From Ascochyta rabiei (lineage: Eukaryota > Ascomycota > Dothideomycetes > Pleosporales > Didymellaceae): 64,000 bases of DNA. Both the position numbers and the translations under genes were made by a program. The notes beneath the pieces are model-generated. The model was not told where the DNA came from. It saw nothing but the letters and a program-made list of their open reading frames with translations, and made no database searches. Location: NCBI RefSeq assembly GCF_004011695.2, contig NC_082414.1:930001-994000 (forward strand). Reading direction: 5' to 3'. Below are positions 10,847 through 19,435 of this stretch, in pieces (positions within the stretch are counted from its first letter, which is position 1; each line of letters starts with the position of its first letter).

Positions 10847-12103
10847 ATGCCATCTGCAGTGATCATGAGGTTCTTTCAGTGCATGCAAACTATAATATCA
10901 TTCACAACAGCCGTCAACGCTGTCATCTTGCAGAATGGACAGGTTCGAGAAACTCACTTCCTGGACACCAGAATTGACAACATTGGCAACGGCTGGAACT
11001 CAACAGCGTGGGCTACATACGGAGCCAACTCCTCTCAGCTCTCATACAAGGGTCGATGGGATAGCCAACATGTCTCCTGGTGGGCAGCACCTGGTCTCAA
11101 GTTTGCGTTTGAGGGCGAAGATGTAGCCATCACCTTTGGCCAGCATACATCAAATGGCGTACTGATAGCTTACCGCGTCGCGGGGCTCGATTGGCAATTC
11201 ACCAATATCACCACGAATGCAACTCATCACTTGGTCTCTGCAGGAACTGTTGGTCTGAACCTTACACAGCCAGATCAGTTACCGCTGGCTTTCGAGATGA
11301 GAGTGACGAACTGGGGCTACGGAGTCCAAGTCTCTGCCGTCCACCTTTCCACTGGCTCGAAGCTTATCAGAGTACCGAACTTCTCAAAGTCGATTGAAGT
11401 CATCGGGGATTCGTTAAGCGCTGGAATGTATACTTCTTACGAAGCCTTCAGTGGCTTCGGCTACGCAATCGGCGCCGGACTTGGCGACGCCGAGTTCAGC
11501 ATAACTGCGCATCCAGGCATCTGTCTGCACGATGCAAACTGCTGGGGCAATCTCCGAGGCCAAGAACATCAGTGGTTCGAAACATACGATACCAACGGCC
11601 GCGCCGAACAGATTCACGGCAACGCATCCGAGCCCTGGGACTTCTCCGCACACCAGCCAGCAGACATCGTCCTGATCAATCTCGGCACCAACGACAACAA
11701 CACGGCCAATAACGTCACGAATCAAGAGTACTACGACTCGTACATCTCCTTTGTCTCCAAAGTCCACGTAGTCTACCCCAACGCGCAAATCATCCTCATG
11801 TCGCTGTGGAACGGCTTTGCGCGGCGCGGGAACACGTACCACCAAGTCGGCGCCCTCACCGACGAAATCTACAGCGTGTACAAGCACTACGAGGCCGAGG
11901 GCTACGTGCACTACTTCAACAGCACTGGCATCCTGCAGCACAACGACATCGGGCCGCAGTACCACCCGACCGACTTTGGCCACATCAAGATCGCGAGCCA
12001 CGTGCTGCAGTACCTGCGCATCAAGTTCGGCTGGGAGTTTGCGGCGACGGGGCCAGAGGTGCAGCACGAGACGCTGTACTGGAACGATGAGTCGGGCTAT
12101 TAG
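10847..12103 (+). CDS. Secreted SGNH/GDSL esterase, CE2-like acetylesterase, 418 aa
   Basis: Predicted extracellular carbohydrate deacetylase acting on plant cell-wall polysaccharides. The N-terminus has a signal-peptide-like hydrophobic stretch (from the ATG at 10847, or the nearer one at 10865). A jelly-roll-like N-terminal domain, residues about 30-180, precedes the SGNH hydrolase domain, an arrangement typical of carbohydrate esterase family 2. Catalytic-block motifs are visible: GDSLSAG with the nucleophile Ser at about 189, an NLGTND block near residue 280, and HPTDFGH near residue 376 supplying the Asp-His pair. Several N-x-T/S sequons fit secretion. Single exon. The frame ends in NDESGY. 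CE2 versus a related endoglucanase-E-type lipase family is inference from domain order. Confidence 0.8.
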   Translation: MPSAVIMRFFQCMQTIISFTTAVNAVILQNGQVRETHFLDTRIDNIGNGWNSTAWATYGANSSQLSYKGRWDSQHVSWWAAPGLKFAFEGEDVAITFGQHTSNGVLIAYRVAGLDWQFTNITTNATHHLVSAGTVGLNLTQPDQLPLAFEMRVTNWGYGVQVSAVHLSTGSKLIRVPNFSKSIEVIGDSLSAGMYTSYEAFSGFGYAIGAGLGDAEFSITAHPGICLHDANCWGNLRGQEHQWFETYDTNGRAEQIHGNASEPWDFSAHQPADIVLINLGTNDNNTANNVTNQEYYDSYISFVSKVHVVYPNAQIILMSLWNGFARRGNTYHQVGALTDEIYSVYKHYEAEGYVHYFNSTGILQHNDIGPQYHPTDFGHIKIASHVLQYLRIKFGWEFAATGPEVQHETLYWNDESGY

Positions 12104-12136
12104 CGTCGCGGGTTGAGGGGACAAGTACGCGTGCAC

Positions 12137-12159
12137 GTGTGTGTGTGTGTGTGTGTGTG
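12137..12159. repeat. (GT)n microsatellite
   Basis: An uninterrupted GT dinucleotide run of about 11 units in the 308-base space between the convergent esterase and ferric reductase genes, so probably in a 3' UTR. Confidence 0.9.
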
Positions 12160-12411
12160 GGAGAGCGTAAGGATTAAGATTTGCAGTGGTGGAGAGAGAG
12201 TCTTGGGCATTTGCCAATCTCGATCGTCTCGCGCCGTAACGTACATACAAGAGAGTACTGTAATGCCTAGCTAGGACCAGGGGGTATATACACCAAAAAG
12301 GAAAACGTAAAAAAAATAATTGGAGGAAGCTCATCCAAGACCGCTATGCACAGAGGTTTCCTGAAGAAAGGAAAGACAGCCCCGTGGGGTCCAGTGTACG
12401 GCAACACCCAA

Positions 12412-14975
12412 CTACAGCGCATAGTTCTCGGCATGTAGGAAGATCTCGTCCCGCTCGCCGTCGCTCCACACGCTCCGCTGCAGATCTGCGACCGTCTCGC
12501 TAACGCTGACGCGCATACCAGGCGGACCGCAGATGAAGACGCAGGTGCGGCGTCCAAAGCCCTTGCTCAGCCCCTTGAGCAGGAACGGAATATCCGGACG
12601 TCCGTACTCTGTGCTCCAGCCGTCCTTCTTCTTGACGGCCGCAGGGAGGAAGGCGAAGCGCATCAGGTTCTTCTGGAACTCGGTGGGGGTCGAGGGAAAG
12701 CCGAAGTCGAAACCCTGCACGTTGGAGGGCTCGCCTGGGTCGTACATGTCTGGGTTTATGGCGGCTGCGTTGGATTTGATGGCTTGCGAGATGTCGAGCG
12801 AGAGATTGCGGTCCGTGCGGCGTGCCGTCGTGGGTTCGGGCGCGGGCGAGATTATGTCGTGGTTTGATGATGTGTCCGAGTAGCTGCTCTGGTAGCTTGG
12901 TCGGGGAGGCGCGAGGTGTCTCACGTGTGCTTGGGGGAGCGCGGTGATGTGGTCTTCGTTCTCGCGGCGTAGTTCGTTTTCCTTCTCCGGGTCGCCTTGG
13001 GCTTCGTCACGGATCAGGGCCGAGTGACGCTTCGAGGAGATGCCAGATATGCCGGAGAGGCGGTGGTCTGCAAAGTTCTGGAAGGCATCGTTGACTTTGT
13101 CGTGGAAGAACATCGACACAGGCCGTGTTGGTGTCTTTGCGCTGACGAGTCCTCCGCCTACGACTCGTTTCGCTGCGGTGATGTAGAATTGGCATTCTAC
13201 GCTCTCTGGAGGCGCAAACTCGCGGCAGATGCGCAGTTCTTCTTTGAACCATTCCATCGTCTCGGGACGCTTCAGTGCCCAGATGACGTGGATCTTGCGC
13301 GTGACAGCTTTGCCGTCGCGCATCTTCTTGATGAGGCAGAGAAGCTGCGAGATGATCGCGGTGATGCCACTGCCTCCAGCGATAAGCACGACATCGTCGA
13401 ATGCTTCGATGCGCCGTTGCATGCCACCGTATGGTCCATCTACAAAGGCACGGTATGTGTGCCACGGACCGTGTGTCAACGCGCTTTCGACCACCTTCTT
13501 CGTGAAGCCACCGAACGGTCTAAAGACAAGGACCATGTCTCTGTAGCCCTCCCCGTACTCCGAGGGGAAGTCATCGTCGCACAGCGATGCGATGGTGAAG
13601 GGATGGTTCTCGAATACTGAGATACCGGGCATCCGGAGGTAGACATACTGCCCAGGTCTCCACTTGGTCTGGGTGGGGATCGTGATCTTGACAGCATTCT
13701 CCGGCATGAGTGTTACAGCTGCTTCGTCTCCGATGAGCCACGATAACCGGAACGGGTTCGACCAGTTCAAAAAGAACAAGCGCATGAAGTACGAAGATAT
13801 CCAGATGCCGAGGGTGGAGAAAAGGTAGTGCCAGGAAGTGAGGTAGTTGTTGCAATGCCAAAACATCATGCCGAGGAAGACCATAGCGACAGGTACATGG
13901 AGGGCTACGAAGAGCTCATACATCCGATGGCGAAGCGGCGCGATCGAGTGCGTGCACAGGAAGCATAGCGGCACGAAAGCGGCGATACCTATACACATGT
14001 TAGCTTGACCGTCTCCAAACACGGTGACACAAATATTCAGTTATACGTACCAGTACCGTAGGCATAGAAGCCGCTCTGCTGGAAGAAGCTTTCGAAGACT
14101 TTTCGAGCGCCTTTCTCCCAGATTGGAGTGACGTAGAAGGGTACGGTATGCAAGATGCTAAGCACAAGGCACAAGTAGGCCGCCCACCTGTGCAACACAT
14201 TCAGCCGCTCGTGGCTGATACCAGTCACTATTGTGATCAGGTTGGCCTTCATTGAGAGCGCAACGATCCATGGTAGCAAGGCGACTGCCATCATGCCAGC
14301 ACGAACGGCAAGTGGTGGCGATCCATAGGCGATGCTCTGCCAGAACAGGGGCTGGGGTAAACAGCAGTAGAGTATCCCTACCGCAAAGGCCAACAGTACG
14401 ATGACAATGACGCTCAATGAAGGAAACACCAGTGGCCTCCAGCCTTTGCGGATGTTGATCTGTCGAACTGGTCGATAGAAAATGAAACGAAAAAGGGCCA
14501 CCAAGTTATTGATTGGCCTGACTGACGACACACTGGACTGTGTCTTTGGCCCACTTGGCAATGGGCCTTCTCGAGGGAAGAACTTCATAGTAGACTTGTC
14601 AGTATAGAGAACTGACATCTCGTAGTCTGTATCGGGGGAGGATGTCGCCGAGGATTGTAATACCTCTTCTTGGTGTAGCGCGGTCCGGATCTTATCCGTG
14701 AACAGGTGATAGTAGCGCAGCAGCGCAGCGATGGTGAGTAGCGGTATGCAGAAGTAGACAAAGGCAAGAGCGTATTTGCCACTCTTGTTCCAAGGGTCCA
14801 ATGTGTTGGCTTCTATCAATCCTGATGGACTTGTGCTGTTGTATGGTATGTTTAACCGTCGTACGAGCGACGCAACGACGTTTGCGACATCACGCTGCGC
14901 ATGTGTAGCTGTGGTTTCGATGTTCCCCAGAGCCAGCCCTGATTGGCCCGTTATTGCTTCTACTATCGCCGGCAT
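12412..14975 (-). CDS. Ferric reductase-type transmembrane oxidoreductase (FRE family), two exons, 833 aa
   Basis: A haem- and flavin-containing plasma-membrane reductase that passes electrons from NADPH across the membrane, usually to Fe(III) or Cu(II) chelates. Exon 1 is 14975-14051, the intron 14050-13989 (62 nt, GTACGT...TAG), exon 2 13988-12412. The ATG at 14975 (MPAIVEAITG) was chosen because the in-frame codon at 15035 is TTG. Several membrane segments fill residues 60-410 with paired His residues in the ferric reductase domain (for example HRWAAYLC and HVPVAMVFLGMMFWH). The FAD-binding motif HPFTIAS is near residue 437 and the NAD-binding motif GGSGITAI near 509. A disordered Ser/Pro/Arg-rich insertion of about 150 residues separates this from the last nucleotide-binding strands (CVFICGPPGMR). 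It ends in HAENYAL. Confidence 0.88.
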
Positions 14976-16455
14976 GTTGGTCGTTGGTGTTCGTGTGCGC
15001 AAAAGTTTAAAGCTCGTAGAACCTGCTGCCAGCAAAAGCTGGATCGCAGAGTTGATTTGGCCAAGTCCGGCCGATGATGAGGTTGGGACAGCGATTGCTT
15101 ATAGAATAATCGGGAACACGCTTCTACATGGGTACGAGTGTGGAGTGGCGTAGGTCGTGTTCATGCGGTGTGAAGGCGTAGTAGAGCGAACCGGATTCGA
15201 CGTGCCTGTGTAACCGACCGATGTGCGCGGCTTACGTGTTGCAATGCAACGATATCCTGCTCTTCATCTGTGTAGAGTTGTGATTTTTCGTCTTGCTTCG
15301 GATCGAGGGCGCATGGAGACCGAAGACCGTCTTCTGACAACAGCGATCAGATAACGTGCGTGAGCGGCGGCCCAGTGCGACCCTTATGTTCCGTACTTGG
15401 AGTGGAGAACGAGTCACACGCATGGTCAAGGGCATCTGTATTGTGGCAGCAAATGGCGAATCTTACTCAACCGCTCGCAATAGCCGGCACTATTGGACCA
15501 AGGTGTGATAACGATTTGAACATGGGTACCAAATAGGAACTGACGGACCCAGGCACTATCACATTCGCGGACTGCACGGACGATGCGTATTCTGAAATCC
15601 TGCATCGACGGTATGCACTGTGCGGGATAGAAGTTGTGACTGGTTGGAAGATACGGAATCTGCCAATGGGGCGAGAACGGGGTCTAGGGCAGTAGCACCG
15701 TGGGTAAGTCTTTCAAGCGGATGGCGTTTTCGGTTGCAGCGGGCCATCGACTCGATCCGTTCCCCGTTTCCTGCTGCAGAGCATGCGCTGTCAACGCAAG
15801 GGGGGAGTCGTTTTGAGAAGTCGTACAGCTGCAATGCTCGTTCGAAATCCTTCTCCGTTCCACGTTGCATCCAAGAGTCGTCATCATGGCAACAGCTGAG
15901 CAGATTCTGCTCACGAGTCCTGTCCATTGTGATAGCGGCCTGGGCGAGAAAGCGACTGCGAGACAGATCACCTCGTGGGCGTACGGTCGAATCACAGCCT
16001 CTCAAAGCATGGTGACTTTGGGCTCTAACTCTCCGAACCATGCTGCGGAGCCCCCAAATGGGCTGGCTTCGGTTCGCATGACTTGAGTGCAGGCGAATTG
16101 GAGAATTGGAATCGCAGTGCATTGACTGGAGGAGTGCAGACGATGCATGGGCAGCAGAGATGTGGAGCGGGGTTGGCATGGACGTTCTGAGGTTTGAGTG
16201 GTCGTCGAAGCGCCGACCATCCCAACCAGGACTAGCCCAAGATCAAGCTTTGGGATGTGCGGTGGTTCCATTGCTCCTGAGATTCTGGGTCCTGATCCGG
16301 CTGTGGAAAAGATTGCCTTCAAGGACCAAGACAAGCTTCGTATAGACGGCCCATGCCTCTCCCGTCCCTATTACGGCAAGCACGGAAGAGTTTGCGGCAC
16401 AGCAGACAGCAGACAGCAGAGTGACATGTCATTGTCGAGCTGGTGTTGTCTTGGT

Positions 16456-16537
16456 CACCATGAGATACAGAACTGCGTTGATAGTTTGGAACTGGCCACC
16501 ATGAGATACAGAACTGCGTTGATGGTTTGGAACTTGA
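16456..16537. repeat. Tandem duplication, 41-bp unit
   Basis: The segment beginning CACCATGAGATACAGAACTG is present twice head to tail with a period of 41 bp and a single A/G difference inside GATRGTTTGG. It lies in non-coding DNA. Confidence 0.85.
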
Positions 16538-17015
16538 TGTTGAAGATGGAGTCTTACCTGCGGTCTCGCCATTCGAGCGGTCGCATCTGCTTCATCACGG
16601 CGGTGTAACAAATCGCCATGACAGCACCAGCCCAGCCAGCAATCCACCTTCGACTCCTCCCCGTGATATCGCACAAACAGCTACCCCATCCGAGCGGCAC
16701 CTCCTAGGCGCCCAGCGGCCTCTTTCGAGGCCGACCCGCCGTGCAAAGCGTTCCTCATCTAAGCGCCAGCCCTACAGCACACAAGTGTGTTTTTCGGCCC
16801 GCACGGGGGACCCTGGATGGGACACGGTGTCTGGCTTCTAGACGGTTACGCGCTCGCTGGTGTGCTGGATGGCTGCAACTTTAATCGAGCGTGCCGGGGT
16901 GTGCCGGAGCGTGCCGAAGTGCAGCCGTGTGGGGTGCGTGTGTGTGCAAGTGGTGCAGGTGGGTAAGGCGAGCGGTTGGGCGGTGTGTACCTGCAGGAGA
17001 CGGCGATACGAGGGT

Positions 17016-17081
17016 GATGAGGTGTGAGCTTGAGTGTGGGTAGAGAGAGATGAGGTGTGAGCTTGAGTGTGGGTAGAGAGA
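17016..17081. repeat. Tandem duplication, 33-bp unit
   Basis: GATGAGGTGTGAGCTTGAGT starts at 17016 and again at 17049, two complete 33-bp units ending in GGGTAGAGA. It immediately precedes the satellite array. Confidence 0.85.
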
Positions 17082-17083
17082 TG

Positions 17084-17720
17084 GTGTATATTATTAGTAA
17101 GGGCTAAATAGCTACAATACTTAGGCGTAGTAGAGTAATAGGGTATGTTGTAAGTAAGAGCTGAATAGTAATACTTAAGTTTAGTAGAGTAATAGGGTAT
17201 GTTGTAAGTAAGAGCTAAATAGTAATACTTAAGTTTAGTAGAGTAATAGGGTATGTTGTAAGTAAGAGCTAAATAGTAATACTTAAGTTTAGTAGAGTAA
17301 TAGGGTATGTTGTAAGTAAGAGCTAAATAGTAATACTTAAGTTTAGTAGAGTAATAGTATATATTAGTGTAAGAGCTAAATAGTTATACTTAAGCGTAGT
17401 AGAATATTAGTATGTATTGGTGTAAGAGCTAAATAGTAATACCTAAGTAAAGTAGAGTAATAGTGGAAATAATCAGTAAGAGCTAAATAGCTATACTATC
17501 TACGTGTAGTAGGGTAGTAGTGTATACTAGTAGTAAGAGCTAGGCAATTATAGTGGGATGTACTTGGGAGTAGGTAGAGCAATAGTATGTATTAGCAAGG
17601 GCTAGACAATTAGAGTAGTGTGTACTTGAGAGTAAAGAGCAATAGTGTGTATGAGTGAGGGCTAGACGATTAGAGGAGTGTGTACTTGAGAGTAAAGAGC
17701 AATAGTTACCATCTAACAAG
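17084..17720. repeat. Degenerate 54-bp satellite array, AT-rich, about 11-12 units
   Basis: The central four units are nearly identical with an exact period of 54 bp: GGGTATGTTGTAAGTAAGAG begins at 17141, 17195, 17249 and 17303. Each unit continues CTAAATAGTAATACTTAAG and TTTAGTAGAGTAATA. Units decay towards both ends, where recognisable cores are AAGAGCTAAATAG and GTAGAGCAATAGT. The plus strand is very poor in C, with many TA steps. No ORF runs through it. This looks like a minisatellite; similarity to subtelomeric or centromeric repeats is not established. Confidence 0.9.
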
Positions 17721-17762
17721 GACTATGGACTGTAGTGTGTACTTGACCCAGCTAGCATGACG

Positions 17763-18574
17763 CTATGGTGATGAAGAATTCTGGTTTCTTGATTCTTTCA
17801 CGCTCTCCAGCGCCTGTGAATATGCCTCCCTCCTAGAAAGCAGCCAACCATGGGCTATACAGAATGCAAGTGCAGAAAAAGGACGTCTAGAAAGGCTGCG
17901 GTGTTTGTGGATTAAAAGGATAGAGTGTCCGGTCAGCGTCGCTCCTGTTCGGCGTGGGGGCGAGGCTGGGGTATGTCGGGCTACATGAGGCTGGTCGTCT
18001 AGACCTTGACGCTGGCGCGGGAGTGTGCAGAGTGTGGCCGTTCTAGGGTGGTCAGCTTGGGTTGGTGTGTGTGCACGTGTTGCAGGTAGGGTACCTGGAA
18101 TGTCCATTGTCTGTGGGTGCCTTGCTGCGAGCGAGCTGCTGGCGGGCGCAGTGTCCTTGTTGGGAAAGAGGGAGTGCGTGGGAGCTCGATAGGGGGCGTC
18201 TTGTCGTGGCGGGGAGGTGGCGGCTGCCTTGTTCAGTCGCTCTTCGGCCTCTCGCAATCTCTTGTGCAAAGCCTCGAGCTCTTGTGCTTGTGTGCTGACG
18301 GCTTGCTTCCTGACATGGCGTCAGCGGTAGCTGGGTGGGGGGGAAGGGGCGTGGATCGAGACGCACTTGTCGTGGACCGTCTTGTCCAGGGTGTCGAGAC
18401 TGCTGTCGAGGTTGAACAGGGAGTCGAGCTCGTTCATGAAGTTGCGGGCAACGGTGCTGGATCCGTCAGAACAGGCGGCGGGGGCTGTGCTAGCGGGAGA
18501 TCGTACGACTGCGGGCGGTTGTTTGGCTTCCAGGCGTGGTCAGGGTCCTCCTGCACGGTGTTCTGGTGCTGCAT
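17763..18574 (-). CDS. Small coiled-coil protein, at least two exons, apparent frameshift in exon 1
   Basis: Exon 2 starts at 18309 after an intron at 18366-18310 (57 nt, GTGCGT...CAG). The splice creates a convincing continuous coiled coil: NFMNELDSLFNLDSSLDTLD, then KTVHDKKQAVSTQAQELEAL, then HKRLREAEERLNKAA. The only ATG in this frame is at 18437, inside the conserved block. An upstream ATG at 18574 opens a plausible N-terminus (MQHQNTVQEDPDHAWKPNNR and a Pro-rich stretch) in another frame, and the two frames would join if one base were added next to GGATCC at 18459-18464. The C-terminal reading after about 18040 is doubtful; a different frame gives a short natural-looking end (ERPHSAHSRASVKV) at about 18000. 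I do not recognise the family. Confidence 0.5.
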
Positions 18575-19435
18575 GGTGAGAGGTGGGGGAGGGCGAGCTT
18601 GGTTTCAGGGGGAAGGTGGCGTGAAGAGGGGGGGAGGCAACGGACGGAGGCAGGTGGTGTGGAGGTTGGGTGAGCGGGCAGCTGGTTATAGGGAGGCAAG
18701 CGGCAATGTTTCCAAGGACATGGGCATGGGCGTGGGCGTGGAATGGGGCATGAAGAGGGGGTCCTTTGATAGAGATGCGATTGCTTGGTGATTAATCTGC
18801 GGAGCGGAAAGGGGTCGTCGGCCAAAGCGCGTTGCACACAGACAGCTCCAGCTCCACGGCGTCGATCCCTGGTGGAGCTGTCGGGCAGGAACAAGACACG
18901 GCCATGCCCAGCGCCGTGTGGGTGGCGCGATCAGCGAAGAGCAAGAACGACCGGCTCACCGTCGCCGTCGCAGTCGCCGTCGTAGTCGCAGTGGAGAGAC
19001 GAGCAATCCGGGGTGGAAGCGAGGGGAGCGTGCCAGCGGGCGAGTGTGCAAGCGGGCAAGCGTGCAAGCGTGCAAGCGGGCAAGCCAGCGCCTGCACCGC
19101 CTAGCGGCCGCTGATTGCAGATTGCAGATTGCATATTGCCATGCGCCGTGCGCCGCAACACCAACGCCGGCCGCGTCGACGGGTTTTCCATCAACGCGCC
19201 CTCCCATCGCCAAACGCCCAACGCCCAACGCACCGCCCCTCCCATTCACGTGACGCACCCTGCCATGCCCGTCTGCCTCTCGTAAACGTCGCCCTCGCCC
19301 TCGCCCTCCATCGTCGTCGCCGTCAACGTCGTCGTCGTCGTCGTCGTCGTCTTCCTCGTCGTCGCCCTGGCGCCCATCCCACCCCAGCCCGCACGCCCGC
19401 CGCGCGCCCCAGACGCCGTGCACCCGGCCCGGGGC
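18575..19435. other. GC-rich intergenic region with simple repeats
   Basis: About 860 bases between two divergent genes. Contains GC-rich simple sequence, including short GTCGCC/GTCGTC blocks at about 18960-18990 and a (CGT)n run at about 19326-19352. The long frames on both strands here are produced by the repeats and base composition and are not supported as genes. Likely a 5' UTR/promoter of the bromodomain gene on the right. Confidence 0.6.

Larger units (their letters stand above)
14976..17083. other. Non-coding stretch upstream of ferric reductase
   Basis: About 2.1 kb. The left end is the ferric reductase promoter. No conserved ORF was found. It includes two short tandem duplications (16456-16537 and 17016-17081) and, from about 16860, a strongly G-rich, C-poor plus strand that grades into the satellite array on the right. 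Confidence 0.55.

Noticed and set aside
11414..12334. Minus-strand 306-codon frame opposite the esterase gene
   Set aside because: It is the antisense shadow of the CE2-like gene, with no family resemblance, and covers conserved catalytic motifs of the plus strand.
17084..17720. Regularly spaced repeats considered as a CRISPR array
   Set aside because: Units are contiguous tandem repeats without unique spacers, and the genome is eukaryotic.
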